Below, in pieces: positions 19,408-31,848 of a stretch of 64,000 nt of DNA. The DNA comes from Ancylobacter novellus DSM 506. GTDB taxonomy: Bacteria; Pseudomonadota; Alphaproteobacteria; Rhizobiales; Xanthobacteraceae. The notes below the pieces were generated by a model that saw nothing but the letters and a program-made list of their open reading frames with translations, searched no databases and was not told where the DNA came from. Position 1 is the first letter of the stretch, and the number at the start of each line of letters is the position of its first letter. The stretch is taken from positions 3,286,001 to 3,350,000 of the forward strand of contig NC_014217.1 in NCBI RefSeq assembly GCF_000092925.1, given 5' to 3'. A program made the translations under genes and the position numbers.

Positions 19408-20850
19408 TCAGTCGGCGCGCTCGCGCGGTGCCGGAATAGGGCTGGCGAATTCCCGCTCAGTCGTGAAAGAGCGCACATTGCCGGTCGAGCCGGTCGGCGT
19501 CGGATCGAGCCCCAGCCATTTGGCGAGCGGCACGCTGGCCGGCGGCAGCGGCACGCCGGGCGGACGCGAACGCACGGGGGCCGCGGCCGGCGCCGGAGCG
19601 GGCGCCGGATAAGGCTGCTGGGCCGGATAATCCGATGCAGGCGGATAGGGCGAGGGCGGCGGGTAGGCCGACGGCGCCGGAGCGGCCTGTGCGGGATAGT
19701 TTTGCACGGGGTAGCTTGGCGCGGGATAGTTCTGCGCCGGTTGGGGAGGATAAGCCGGCGGCGGGTACTGGTTCGCCGGATAAGGATTAGCCGCCCCATA
19801 GGGATCGGCCGGCCGCGGCGACAGCACCATCGGCTCGCCGACCTCCTGCGGTACGGGAGGCGCTGGCGCCCGCGGGGCGGGGGCGGCCCAGCCGGGGGCG
19901 GCATTGGCGGTCGAGCGCGGGCGCGGCGCCGGATAGGCGCTCTGTGCCGGATAAGGATTTGCCGCGGGATAGGAACTTGTCGCGGGATAGGGATTCGGCG
20001 CCGGAGCGGCGGCTTCCGGCGGATAGCCGCCCTCGGCGGGATAGCCCTCCTCGACGTCCTGCTCCGTGACCGGCTCCTCGACGGCGGGGGAGGAGCTCAT
20101 CGGTCGGCTCCCCCACGGCGCGCCGAAGGGCGGCGCCTTGTAGGGCGGCGCCTTGTAGACCGGGAGGTTCGGCGGACGCGGGCGCTGCGGCGCCGGCTTG
20201 CAGGTGGTGCGGCCCGGCGCGCGGCGCATCAGGTCGATATGGATGTGGTCGTAGTGATAGACGTTGGAGCCCGGCGCCAGCACCACGGAGAAGCGCTCGC
20301 AGGCTTCCGCCTGCACGGTGCGCAGGAAGCCCGCCTCGTCGGGCGCGCCCTTCCAGCCCTTCCGCACCGAGATCTCGCGCCCGTCGGCCAGCACGAAGCC
20401 GCCGACGTCGAGCCCGTTGCCGAAGGCGTGCTCCGAGGTCTTGCCGGTGCGCGCGCCGTTCATGCGCCGGCAGGAATAGGAGGACATCTGCTTCACCTTC
20501 ACCACCGGCTGGCCGAACCAGGCCATGGCGGCGGGCTGCACGTCCTGGGTGATCCAGCGGTCGACGGCCGAGGTCATCGGGCAGGCGAGCGTCGCGCGCG
20601 GCGAGACCTCGACCGAGCCTTCGGCGAAAGCGGTGATGCGGTAGGCGTGGTCCATGCCGCAGGCGCCGGCGCCGTTGATGGCGCGGTCCTCGACGATGAA
20701 GGCGGAAGGCCTGACTCGGCCCTCCGCCCGGCACCGTTCCTCAGCTTCCGTGCGCCAGGGTTCGCGCTGTTCGAACAGCCCGAATTTGCAGCCGGAAAGC
20801 CCCAGAAGGACGAGCGGGGCTACGAGAAACCAGGAAACGCCGCGCGCCAT
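19408..20850 (-). CDS. Extensin-like lipoprotein with LAS-type metallopeptidase motifs
   Basis: A 480-residue lipoprotein: signal peptide with lipobox LSGC (Cys21), an extensin-like conserved domain (about 38-208), then about 270 residues rich in Pro, Tyr and Ala with repeated PYPA/YPAP units. The domain carries SEHAFGNGLDVGGF (H141, D148) and HYDHIHIDL (H202, H204), matching the SxHxxGxxxD...HxH zinc pattern of LAS peptidases that trim peptidoglycan stem peptides. Cys pairs (C40/C64, C90/C127) suggest disulfides. A wall-acting function is inferred from these residues, not established. The tail probably spans the periplasm or binds the wall. Confidence 0.8.
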   Translation of the reverse strand: MARGVSWFLVAPLVLLGLSGCKFGLFEQREPWRTEAEERCRAEGRVRPSAFIVEDRAINGAGACGMDHAYRITAFAEGSVEVSPRATLACPMTSAVDRWITQDVQPAAMAWFGQPVVKVKQMSSYSCRRMNGARTGKTSEHAFGNGLDVGGFVLADGREISVRKGWKGAPDEAGFLRTVQAEACERFSVVLAPGSNVYHYDHIHIDLMRRAPGRTTCKPAPQRPRPPNLPVYKAPPYKAPPFGAPWGSRPMSSSPAVEEPVTEQDVEEGYPAEGGYPPEAAAPAPNPYPATSSYPAANPYPAQSAYPAPRPRSTANAAPGWAAPAPRAPAPPVPQEVGEPMVLSPRPADPYGAANPYPANQYPPPAYPPQPAQNYPAPSYPVQNYPAQAAPAPSAYPPPSPYPPASDYPAQQPYPAPAPAPAAAPVRSRPPGVPLPPASVPLAKWLGLDPTPTGSTGNVRSFTTEREFASPIPAPRERAD

Positions 20851-20895
20851 GCCGGGACGCTACGCGGAGTTGGTTGACAGCGAGTTAAGCGGATA

Positions 20896-20936
20896 CCGGC
20901 AAAAAGCAAAACGGCCGGAGCAGAGCCCCGGCCGTT
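20896..20936 (-). terminator. Intrinsic terminator of the pnt operon
   Basis: On the minus strand, AACGGCCGG and CCGGCCGTT form a 9-bp stem with a 9-nt loop, followed by TTGCTTTTTGCC. It lies about 30 bp beyond the pntB stop codon. Confidence 0.8.
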
Positions 20937-20964
20937 TATTTCGGATTTCGAAGCAATGCGCCTG

Positions 20965-22368
20965 TTAATGGGCGAGGTTCTTGACGATATCCTCGACCAT
21001 TTTCTTTGCGTCGGCGAAGAGCATCATGGTGTTATCGCGGAAGAACAGCTCGTTCTCGACGCCGGCATAGCCGGCGGCCATGCCGCGCTTGATGAACAGC
21101 ACGGTCTTGGCCTTCTCGACGTCGAGGATCGGCATGCCGAAGATCGGCGACTGCGGGTCGGTCTTGGCCGCCGGGTTGGTCACGTCGTTGGCGCCGATGA
21201 CGAAGGCGACGTCCGCCTGCGCGAACTCGCTATTGATGTCCTCGAGCTCGAACACCTCGTCATAGGGCACGTTGGCCTCGGCCAGCAGCACGTTCATGTG
21301 GCCGGGCATGCGGCCGGCGACGGGATGGATGGCGTACTTCACCTCGACGCCCTCCTCCTTCAGCTTGTCGGCCATCTCTCTGAGGGCATGCTGGGCCTGC
21401 GCCACCGCCATGCCGTAGCCGGGCACGATGATCACCTTCGACGCGTTCTTCATGATGAAGGCGGCGTCCTCGGCCGAGCCCTGCTTCACCGGACGGGTCT
21501 CCACCGCCCCGCCGGCCGCGGCAGAGGTGTCGCCGCCGAAGCCGCCGAGGATGACGGAGATGAAGCTCCGGTTCATGCCCTTGCACATGATGTAGGACAG
21601 GATCGCGCCCGACGAGCCGACCAGCGCGCCGGTGATGATCAGCGCGGTGTTGCCCAGCGTGAAGCCGATGCCCGCCGCCGCCCAGCCGGAGTAGGAGTTC
21701 AGCATCGAGACGACCACCGGCATGTCGGCGCCGCCGATCGGGATGATGATGAGGCCGCCCAGCACGAGGCTGACGATCACGATCGCCCAGAACACGGTAT
21801 GGCTCTCGGTGGCGACGAGAACGCCGATCAGCACGACGAGCAGCAGAGCGAGGCCGGCATTGATGACGTGCCGGCCCGGCAGCATGATCGGCTTGCCGCT
21901 CATATTGCCGTTCAGCTTGGCGAAGGCGATGACGGAACCTGTAAAGGTGATGGCGCCGATGGCGACGCCGAGGCTCATCTCGATCAGCGCCTGGCCGTGG
22001 ATGGCGCCGACCTCGCCGATGCCGAAGGCTTCCGGCGCATAGAGCGCGGCCGCCGCCACCATCACTGCGGCAAGGCCGACCAGCGAGTGGAAGGCCGCTA
22101 CCAGCTGCGGCATCTGCGTCATGGCGATCTTGCGGGCGATGACCGCGCCGGCGCCGCCGCCGATGGCGAGGCCGCCGATCACCAGCCCCCAGCCCAGCGC
22201 GCCCGAGGGCGGGCTCGCGGCGAGCGTGGTCAGGATGGCGATGGCCATGCCGACCATGCCGAACAGATTGCCCCGGCGCGAGGTGACGGGGCTGGAGAGC
22301 CCGCGCAGCGCCAGGATGAACAGGACGCCCGAGACGAGGTAGAGCAGTGCGACGAGATTGGCGTTCAT
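20965..22368 (-). CDS. pntB: NAD(P) transhydrogenase subunit beta
   Basis: Part of the proton-translocating transhydrogenase that reduces NADP+ with NADH using the proton gradient. The 467 residues have about eight membrane spans (domain II) and a C-terminal NADP(H)-binding domain III with VPGYGMAVAQAQHALREM and GANDVTNPAAKTDPQSPIFG. Length is standard. It follows pntAB after 10 bp. Confidence 0.97.
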   Translation of the reverse strand: MNANLVALLYLVSGVLFILALRGLSSPVTSRRGNLFGMVGMAIAILTTLAASPPSGALGWGLVIGGLAIGGGAGAVIARKIAMTQMPQLVAAFHSLVGLAAVMVAAAALYAPEAFGIGEVGAIHGQALIEMSLGVAIGAITFTGSVIAFAKLNGNMSGKPIMLPGRHVINAGLALLLVVLIGVLVATESHTVFWAIVIVSLVLGGLIIIPIGGADMPVVVSMLNSYSGWAAAGIGFTLGNTALIITGALVGSSGAILSYIMCKGMNRSFISVILGGFGGDTSAAAGGAVETRPVKQGSAEDAAFIMKNASKVIIVPGYGMAVAQAQHALREMADKLKEEGVEVKYAIHPVAGRMPGHMNVLLAEANVPYDEVFELEDINSEFAQADVAFVIGANDVTNPAAKTDPQSPIFGMPILDVEKAKTVLFIKRGMAAGYAGVENELFFRDNTMMLFADAKKMVEDIVKNLAH

Positions 22369-22378
22369 GGGCCCCGTC

Positions 22379-22849
22379 TCACTTCTTCTTCGAGTACATG
22401 GCCAGCATCCGGCTGGTCACCAGGAAGCCGCCGAAGATGTTCACGCTGGCGAGGATCAGGCCGATGAAGCCGAAGCCCTTGGCCCATTCCGTGCCTTCCG
22501 CGCTCATCGCGTCGACGCCGACCGCCAGCAGCGCGCCGACCACGATCACCGAGGAGATGGCGTTGGTGACGCTCATCAGCGGCGTGTGCAGCGCCGGCGT
22601 CACCGACCACACCACGTAATAGCCGACGAACACCGCAAGCACGAAGATGGCGAGGCGGAACACGAAGGGGTCGATCGCCCCGCCTGAGACCGCATGCGCC
22701 ACCTGCCCGGCGACTTCCGCATAATGCTGCGCGGCGGCGTCGGCATAGGCCTGCGCCGCCTCGGCGGCCTGGCGCGCCACTTCGGCCGCCACCCGCGCCC
22801 CCTCAACCGCGTTCTGGGCGACCGGATCGCCCGCTGCCGGATTGGCCAT
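22379..22849 (-). CDS. pntAB: NAD(P) transhydrogenase subunit alpha 2 (membrane part)
   Basis: The small membrane subunit of a three-part transhydrogenase, as in Rhodospirillum. It has 156 residues; the final 100 hold about three membrane spans with [20 protein letters not shown] and ANIFGG-like [13 protein letters not shown]. The first 55 residues are an Ala/Glu/Gln-rich helical extension (for example [20 protein letters not shown]), longer than in the usual 90-140 residue subunits. Probably coupled with pntB downstream. Confidence 0.93.
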   Translation of the reverse strand: MANPAAGDPVAQNAVEGARVAAEVARQAAEAAQAYADAAAQHYAEVAGQVAHAVSGGAIDPFVFRLAIFVLAVFVGYYVVWSVTPALHTPLMSVTNAISSVIVVGALLAVGVDAMSAEGTEWAKGFGFIGLILASVNIFGGFLVTSRMLAMYSKKK

Positions 22850-22941
22850 TTCCCTAAATCCCCTGGAAGTCTGTTGTCCGAGCCCTGCCGCGCCCTCCCC
22901 GGCGCGACCGGCCCGCCCTGTCGATCATGACGAAGCAGCGC

Positions 22942-24105
22942 TCACGCCGCCGAGGCGGCGTCGCCGGCCCCTTGCGGCTTGAAGCCGGGATGCACCACCG
23001 CCCCGTCGCGGGTCAGCAGCGTCGCCTTCACCAGCTCGTCCTCCCACTTCACGGCAAGGCTCTTCGTCCCCTTGTCGATCAGCGTCTCCACGAAGGCGTA
23101 GAGGTTCTTGGCGTAGAGCTGCGAGGCCGTCGCTGCGAGGCGTCCCGGCACGTTGAGGTGCCCGACGATCTTCACCCCGTTGGCGGTGGTGACCACCTCG
23201 CCCGGCACGGCGCCCTCGACATTGCCGCCGCGCTCGACCGCGAGGTCGATGACCACCGAGCCCGGCTTCATCGACGCCACCATCTCGCCCGAGACGAGCT
23301 TGGGCGCCGGACGGCCGGGGATCAGCGCCGTGGTGATGACGACATCCTGCTTGGCGATGTGCGAGGCGACCAAGGCCGCCTGCTTGGCCTGGTACTCCGC
23401 CGACATCTGCTTGGCGTAGCCGCCCGCCGTCTCCGCCTGCTTGAACTCCTCGTCCTCCACGGCGATGAACTTGCCGCCGAGGGACTCCACCTGCTCCTTC
23501 GCCGCCGGCCGCACGTCGGTCGCCGAGACCACCGCGCCGAGGCGCCGCGCCGTCGCCACCGCCTGCAGCCCCGCCACGCCGGCGCCCATGACGAAGACCC
23601 GCGCCGCCGGCACCGTGCCCGCCGCCGTCATCATCATCGGGAAGGCCCGGCCGAACTCGCCGGCCGCATCCACCACCGCCCGATAGCCCGCAAGGTTCGC
23701 CTGGCTGGACAAGACGTCCATCACCTGCGCCCGCGTGATGCGCGGCATCAGCTCCATCGCGAAGGCCGACACGCCCGCCTTGGCCAGCGCCTCCAGATCC
23801 TTCTCATGCCCGTACGGGTCCATGATCGCGATCGCCAGCGCCCCGCGGTTCGCCCCCTTCAGGGCCGAAGCCTCCGGACGACGAACGGAAAGCACCACAT
23901 CCGCGCCAGCCACCGCCGCCGCGTTGTCCGCAACGACCTGCGCACCCGCCGCTTCGTAATCCCCGTCGCCAACACCCGACGCCAAACCCGCGCCCGACGC
24001 AACGACGACCTCCGCACCCAGACCAACATAGCGCTTCACCGTGTCGGGGGTGCCCCCGACACGCGGTTCGACGGATAGGTCTTCCTTCAAAATCGACAGT
24101 CGCAT
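22942..24105 (-). CDS. pntAA: NAD(P) transhydrogenase subunit alpha 1 (NAD-binding part)
   Basis: Soluble NAD(H)-binding domain I of the transhydrogenase. The 387 residues include LKEDLSVEPRVGGTPDTVKR at the N-terminus, the Rossmann loop MGAGVAGLQAVATARRLGA, SATDVRPAAKEQVESLGGKF and TTALIPGRPAPKLV. The start MRLSILKED has GGGAGGAAGG just upstream and is preferred over an in-frame ATG 14 codons earlier. It lacks the membrane spans of the fused PntA, which are supplied by pntAB. It lies 45 bp downstream of pyc. Confidence 0.96.
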   Translation of the reverse strand: MRLSILKEDLSVEPRVGGTPDTVKRYVGLGAEVVVASGAGLASGVGDGDYEAAGAQVVADNAAAVAGADVVLSVRRPEASALKGANRGALAIAIMDPYGHEKDLEALAKAGVSAFAMELMPRITRAQVMDVLSSQANLAGYRAVVDAAGEFGRAFPMMMTAAGTVPAARVFVMGAGVAGLQAVATARRLGAVVSATDVRPAAKEQVESLGGKFIAVEDEEFKQAETAGGYAKQMSAEYQAKQAALVASHIAKQDVVITTALIPGRPAPKLVSGEMVASMKPGSVVIDLAVERGGNVEGAVPGEVVTTANGVKIVGHLNVPGRLAATASQLYAKNLYAFVETLIDKGTKSLAVKWEDELVKATLLTRDGAVVHPGFKPQGAGDAASAA

Positions 24106-24150
24106 CGCCTTCCTCCCAAGAAGGTAGTCTCTTGAATTATTAGCCAACTA

Positions 24151-27615
<3,465 letters not shown>

Positions 27616-28023
27616 GAGCGGTGCCAGGCCTGTGGTTGCGGTCGACGGGATCGGGACTCGGGAACCTGCATCCTGGCTGCGACAATCAGCGCTTCTGCCG
27701 CCGCCGGGCCCCGTGGCCGATGCATCAGCCATGCCGGGATACCGTGGCGCGGAGAGACGCCGCACATCATTATTGGTATACAGAATTCCACATGCCAGCA
27801 AGCAAAATCACCGGCGCGTGATCGCAGACCCGGTGCTTAGCCGGCGCGACGGACGGCGCCGTTCCACGCGATTGTGAGGCCTGCGTCGCGGTATCGACAC
27901 GTTGCAGTGCAAGATATCGCGGGCGAGACAGACCAGCCGAATTGGTACATAGAGAACGCGCCGGCAACGTGAGCCCGTATCAGTGCGGGGTCGCGGGAGA
28001 CGCGCCGGATTACGGAGGAAACT
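27616..28023. other. Divergent spacer between pyc and pyk
   Basis: A 408-bp gap without a convincing gene. A relatively AT-rich patch at about 27765-27800 (TTATTGGTATACAGAATTCC) is a plausible place for the pyc promoter reading left, but no box pair is strong enough to name. The pyk Shine-Dalgarno (ACGGAGGAAACT) sits at the right end. No tRNA or repeat-family unit was seen here. Confidence 0.5.
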
Positions 28024-29574
28024 ATGGCTAGCAGGCGGGAACGCGCAACGAAGATCGTGGCGACCCTAGGCCCGGCCTCATCGAGCCCGGAGAAGATCCG
28101 GGCGCTTTACGAAGCAGGCGTGGATGTGTTCCGGCTGAATTTCAGCCACGGCACGCAGGAGAACCACGGCCATGTTCTCGGCGCCGTGCGCGCGCTGGAG
28201 AAGGATGTCGGCCGGCCCATCGGCGTGCTCGCCGATTTGCAGGGCCCGAAGCTGCGCCTCGGCAAGTTCGTCGACGGCCACATCACCCTGACCGCGGGCA
28301 CCACCATCCGCTTCGACACCGACCCGACGCCGGGCGACGAGAAGCGCGTGCCGATCCCGCACCCGGAAATCCTCGAAGCCCTGCATGAGGGCTCGACCGT
28401 GCTGCTCGACGACGGCAAGGTGCGCGTGCGCGTGGTCCGCAAGGGCGCGGGCTTCATCGAGGCCGAGGTGGTCGCCGGCAACCGGCTGTCGAACAACAAG
28501 GGCTTCAACGTCCCCGACGTGCTGCTGCCGGTCTCGGCGCTCACCGACAAGGACCGCTCCGACCTGTTCTTCGCCCTCGACCTCGGCGTCGAGTGGATCG
28601 CGCTCTCCTTCGTGCAGCGTCCCGAGGACGTGATCGAGGCCAAGGAGCTGATCCAGGGCCGCGCCCAGATCAACCTGAAGCTGGAGAAGCCTCAGGCGGT
28701 CGAGCACCTCACCCGCATCACCGAGCTTTCCGACAGCATGATGGTGGCGCGCGGCGACCTCGGCGTCGAGCTGTCGCTGCCGGAGATCCCGGCGCTGCAG
28801 AAGCGCGTCATCCGCGAATCCCGCCGCCTCGGCAAGCCGGTGATCGTGGCGACGCAGATGCTCGAATCCATGATCAGCGCCCCGGTGCCGACCCGCGCCG
28901 AGGTCTCCGACGTCGCCACCGCCGTCTATGACGGCGCCGACGCGGTGATGCTCTCCGCCGAGAGCGCGGCCGGCCAGTACCCGGTCGAGGCCGTGGCGAT
29001 GATGGACCAGATCATCAAGCAGGTGGAGCGCGACCCCGGCTACCGGGCGATCATCGACTCGCAGCAGCCCGAGCAGCGCCACACCGTCGCTGACGCCATG
29101 ACCCAGGCCGCCTATCAGGCGGCGCTGTCGGTCGATGCCGCCGCCATCGTCACCTATACGCTGTCCGGCACCACGACGCTGCACGCGGCGCGCGAGCGCC
29201 CGCGCATCCCGATCGTCGGCATCGCCAGCCAGCTCTCCACCGCCCGCCGCCTGGTGATGTCCTATGGCGTGCATGTCGTGCACGCGCCGGAGGAGATCCA
29301 CACCTTCGGCGAGATGGCGACCAAGGCGACGCAGGTGACCATCGAGCACGGCTTCGCCAAGGAAGGCGACCGCATCGCCATCACCGCCGGCGTGCCCTTC
29401 GCGACTCCCGGCACGACCAACGTGTTGCGCCTCGTCACCATCGACAAGGCGATGATGAACCGCCGCCCGAGCGGCGAGAAGAAGACCGAGCCGACCACGC
29501 CCCGCGCCGCGGCGAAGACCGCCGGCGGCGAGGCGGTCATCCGCTCCGAGCCGGTCGACGGCAAGGCCGACTGA
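28024..29574 (+). CDS. pyk: Pyruvate kinase
   Basis: Converts phosphoenolpyruvate and ADP to pyruvate and ATP. The 516 residues contain ATKIVATLGPASS, VDVFRLNFSHG, DLQGPKLRLG, MVARGDLGVELSLPEIPALQ and VIVATQMLESMISAPVPTRA. An allosteric C-terminal domain follows, ending in TPGTTNVLRL. About 40 residues beyond that are Lys/Pro/Thr/Ala-rich and probably disordered, making the protein longer than typical bacterial enzymes (about 470-480). A strong AGGAGG-like Shine-Dalgarno precedes the ATG. An intrinsic terminator follows directly. Confidence 0.97.
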   Translation: MASRRERATKIVATLGPASSSPEKIRALYEAGVDVFRLNFSHGTQENHGHVLGAVRALEKDVGRPIGVLADLQGPKLRLGKFVDGHITLTAGTTIRFDTDPTPGDEKRVPIPHPEILEALHEGSTVLLDDGKVRVRVVRKGAGFIEAEVVAGNRLSNNKGFNVPDVLLPVSALTDKDRSDLFFALDLGVEWIALSFVQRPEDVIEAKELIQGRAQINLKLEKPQAVEHLTRITELSDSMMVARGDLGVELSLPEIPALQKRVIRESRRLGKPVIVATQMLESMISAPVPTRAEVSDVATAVYDGADAVMLSAESAAGQYPVEAVAMMDQIIKQVERDPGYRAIIDSQQPEQRHTVADAMTQAAYQAALSVDAAAIVTYTLSGTTTLHAARERPRIPIVGIASQLSTARRLVMSYGVHVVHAPEEIHTFGEMATKATQVTIEHGFAKEGDRIAITAGVPFATPGTTNVLRLVTIDKAMMNRRPSGEKKTEPTTPRAAAKTAGGEAVIRSEPVDGKAD

Positions 29575-29601
29575 GGCCGGCCGAAAGGCCCGAGAAAACG
29601 G

Positions 29602-29629
29602 AAAGGCCCCCGATTTCGGGGGCCTTTTT
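29602..29629 (+). terminator. Intrinsic terminator of pyk
   Basis: AAAGGCCCCCG, loop ATTT, CGGGGGCCTTT, then TT: an 11-bp stem (8 bp GC-rich) with a U-tract, about 30 bp after the pyk stop. Confidence 0.93.
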
Positions 29630-29664
29630 CGTATGCGGGGGGCTCAGAAAACTCAGGCGACCCC

Positions 29665-29744
29665 TCATCCCCGGGCTTGACCCGGGGACCCAGTCTTTCC
29701 GCCTGCACTCGCCTTGGATGGCCGGGCCAAGCGCGGCCATGACG
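29665..29744. repeat. Palindromic intergenic repeat, family B, copy 4
   Basis: TCATCCCCGGGCTTGACCCG at the left and GGATGGCCGGGCCAAGCGCG at the right, each half a hairpin. It lies between the convergent pyk and L,D-transpeptidase genes. With the pyk terminator and the family A copy it accounts for nearly all of the 303-bp gap. Confidence 0.78.
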
Positions 29745-29761
29745 GCTTCTCCCGTTCGGTC

Positions 29762-29849
29762 GTCATCCCGGACGGCCGCAGGCCGATCCGAGATCGCCGG
29801 CGAATTGGAGAGCGATCCCGGCTCTGCGCTTCGCTTCGGCCGGGATGAC
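29762..29849 (+). repeat. Palindromic intergenic repeat, family A, copy 3
   Basis: GTCATCCCGGACGGCCGCAG to GCTTCGGCCGGGATGAC, with internal GAGAGCGATCCCGGCTCTG. Nearly the same arms as 6761-6847. Confidence 0.8.
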
Positions 29850-29877
29850 GGGAAGCGTGAGACGGCCCGCCGCCCCC

Positions 29878-30390
29878 TCAGGGCAGCATCACCACCGGCG
29901 TGCCGATGCCGACGCGGCCATAGAGGTCGATGATGTCGTCATTGTACATGCGCACGCAGCCATAGGAGGCGAAGGTGCCGATCGACCGGGGCTGGTTGGT
30001 GCCGTGGATGGCGTATTGCCCGCCGCCGGAGAGCGTCATGGCGCGCGCGCCCATCGGGTTGGCCCGCGTGCCGCCGGGAATGACGTCCGGCAGCTTGGGA
30101 TTGTCGCGCTTGATCTCGGCCGGCGGCGACCAGGCCGGCTCGACATATTTGCCGCTGATGCGCACCTGGCCCTGCCACTGCTTGCCGCGGCGGCCGACCG
30201 CCACCGGATAGCGGATGGCCTTCCCCGGGCCGGTGACGAGATAGAGCCGGCGCTCCCGGGCGCTGACCACGATGGTGCCGGGGCGCACGCCCGGCTTGTC
30301 GAAGGCTACGGCCTCGCGTGCCGAAGCGGAGGCGAGCGGAAACAGCTGAGTCGCGAGCGCGATCAGGCAGAAGGATATCCAACGCAACAT
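29878..30390 (-). CDS. L,D-transpeptidase (YkuD domain)
   Basis: Periplasmic enzyme forming 3-3 crosslinks or attaching proteins to peptidoglycan. The 170 residues have a signal peptide (about 1-25) and one YkuD domain from TIVVSARERRLYLVTGPGKA to the end. The active-site motif YAIHGTNQPRSIGTFASYGC plus VRM gives H129 and C145. The start MLRWISFCL is preferred because it opens the signal peptide; the frame is open 27 codons further but that part is not signal-like. Convergent with pyk. Confidence 0.94.
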   Translation of the reverse strand: MLRWISFCLIALATQLFPLASASAREAVAFDKPGVRPGTIVVSARERRLYLVTGPGKAIRYPVAVGRRGKQWQGQVRISGKYVEPAWSPPAEIKRDNPKLPDVIPGGTRANPMGARAMTLSGGGQYAIHGTNQPRSIGTFASYGCVRMYNDDIIDLYGRVGIGTPVVMLP

Positions 30391-30649
30391 TGCCCAGTCC
30401 CAGCGAAGAACTATGGCTGTTGATACCAGATAATGTCGGGCCTTACCGCCCTCGATACCACCGGGAGGCACCTGAGCGCCTCTGCCCGCGCCATTTTTGC
30501 AACAGTGGGCGAAAAGTTCGGTTGTGAGTTCGCCGACGCCCTACAGTCAATTGCACGGGCCGGCGAGAAAGGTTAGTCATTAAGGCGACAAGACCTCTGC
30601 GCCACCGGCTCAGCTCTTCGTTTTGTTTACTAACGGAAGGTAATTGCGC

Positions 30650-30823
30650 ATGATCAAGACCCTGCTCGTGGCTTCTGCGTCCCTCTTCATGCTGGGCGCC
30701 GCCGTCGCCGCTGACCTCCCGCAGCCGCAGCCGGTGCCGGCTGAGGCCGCTCCGATCGGCAAGGCCCCGATTGGCAAGACCCCGGTGGGCAAGGCTCCCG
30801 AGCCGATCGTCACCAAGGGCTGA
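30650..30823 (+). CDS. Small secreted peptide with three GK-P repeats
   Basis: A 57-residue protein, function not recognised. It begins MIKTLLVASASLFMLGAAVA, a clear signal peptide probably cut after AVA-A. The mature part is ADLPQPQPVPAEAAP followed by IGKAP, IGKTP and VGKAP, then EPIVTKG. GGAAGG lies nine bases upstream of the ATG, and codon third positions are GC-rich like neighbouring genes, so it is very likely translated. The basic, Pro-rich mature peptide of about 37 residues could bind the wall or another envelope component, but this is speculation. It diverges from the L,D-transpeptidase across 259 bp, in which no other gene was seen. Confidence 0.72.
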   Translation: MIKTLLVASASLFMLGAAVAADLPQPQPVPAEAAPIGKAPIGKTPVGKAPEPIVTKG

Positions 30824-30923
30824 TGCGGCGTCTGGCACGCACCTCTTCGTGACGTGCTTGACATGACCGCCGCGGGCTCGTTCCTTCGCGCGATCTGATC
30901 GAGAGAAGCGACGGGGTGTCGTG

Positions 30924-31724
30924 ATGAAGATGTCTACAAAAACGGCAAAGCGCCACTGCCTCACAGTGGCGCTTTGCATGTCCGCCGCCCTCGCGGTGAG
31001 CACGCTGCCGGCGGCTGCCGTCACCGGCGGTAGTGCGGATTCGGCTACGGTGGCAACGACGCCCCAGGCGGCACCCGCCCAGGCGACCAACACCACCAAG
31101 CCCAAGCCGCGCCAGAAGGTCAGCGCGCTGCCCGGCGGCACCTCGACCGCCAGCGGCGGATCGAGCGCGACGTCTGCCAACAGCGTCGCGGCGAACGCAT
31201 CGTCCGCGGCGACCGGCAATGCGACGCCGGGCTCGTCCGAGGCGATCGCCTCGCCGACCCCGCCGCCTGGCCCCTATTATGTCGACTTCCGCGCCCGCAC
31301 GGCGGCTTCCTACGGCCATGCCTTCATCTGGTACGGCAAGTCGAGCGAGCGTGCGGTGGAAGTGGCCGGCCTGCATCCGGCGACCGACAGCCCGGTGCCC
31401 TATGTGCTGGGCCACCTGATGTGGGTCCAGTCGGAGACCGGCGCCAGCTATGGCGACCTCGACGAGCAGTATCTGACGGCGAACTATCGCGTCTATCTGA
31501 GCGAAGAGGACGCGCCGAAGGTCATCGCCTATATCCAGAAGCTGCAGAAGAACTCGCCGCTCTGGAACGCGACGACCACCAATTGCACCTGGTTCATCGG
31601 CCAGATCGCTTCCTTTATGGGTCTCAAGACGCCCTGGCACCTGCTGGTGCCGGAGGAATATGTCAACGAGCTCAAGAAGATGAATGGCGGGCGCAACATG
31701 GCGCGCCTCTCCCCGGACCAGTAG
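30924..31724 (+). CDS. Secreted protein with permuted papain-like His/Cys motifs
   Basis: A 266-residue protein with no family name I can give with certainty. Layout: signal peptide (about 1-32), a low-complexity Ala/Ser/Thr/Pro linker (33-116), and a globular domain (117-260). The domain has YGHAFIWYG (H132) early and TTTNCTWFIGQ (C221) late. This His-first, Asn-Cys-later order resembles circularly permuted NlpC/P60-LRAT and DUF4105-type thiol enzymes, so a cysteine hydrolase acting on wall or lipid is a reasonable inference. A GTG codon directly before the ATG is an alternative start. A hairpin terminator follows at 31752. Confidence 0.75.
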   Translation: MKMSTKTAKRHCLTVALCMSAALAVSTLPAAAVTGGSADSATVATTPQAAPAQATNTTKPKPRQKVSALPGGTSTASGGSSATSANSVAANASSAATGNATPGSSEAIASPTPPPGPYYVDFRARTAASYGHAFIWYGKSSERAVEVAGLHPATDSPVPYVLGHLMWVQSETGASYGDLDEQYLTANYRVYLSEEDAPKVIAYIQKLQKNSPLWNATTTNCTWFIGQIASFMGLKTPWHLLVPEEYVNELKKMNGGRNMARLSPDQ

Positions 31725-31751
31725 GACCGGCGGACCAGAAATGGCGGCATG

Positions 31752-31779
31752 CGGCGGGGTCTTCCCCGCCGTTTTCGTT
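31752..31779 (+). terminator. Intrinsic terminator after the H/C-motif secreted protein
   Basis: CGGCGGGG, loop TCTT, CCCCGCCG, then TTTTCGTTT: an 8-bp GC stem with a broken U-tract 27 bp after the stop codon. Confidence 0.8.
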
Positions 31780-31848
31780 TCGGGCGGGTCGCTTCGCGGC
31801 AGGTGGCCGGAGCGACGCCCGAGAGCCTGGCCTGCAATTTGAGCTTCC

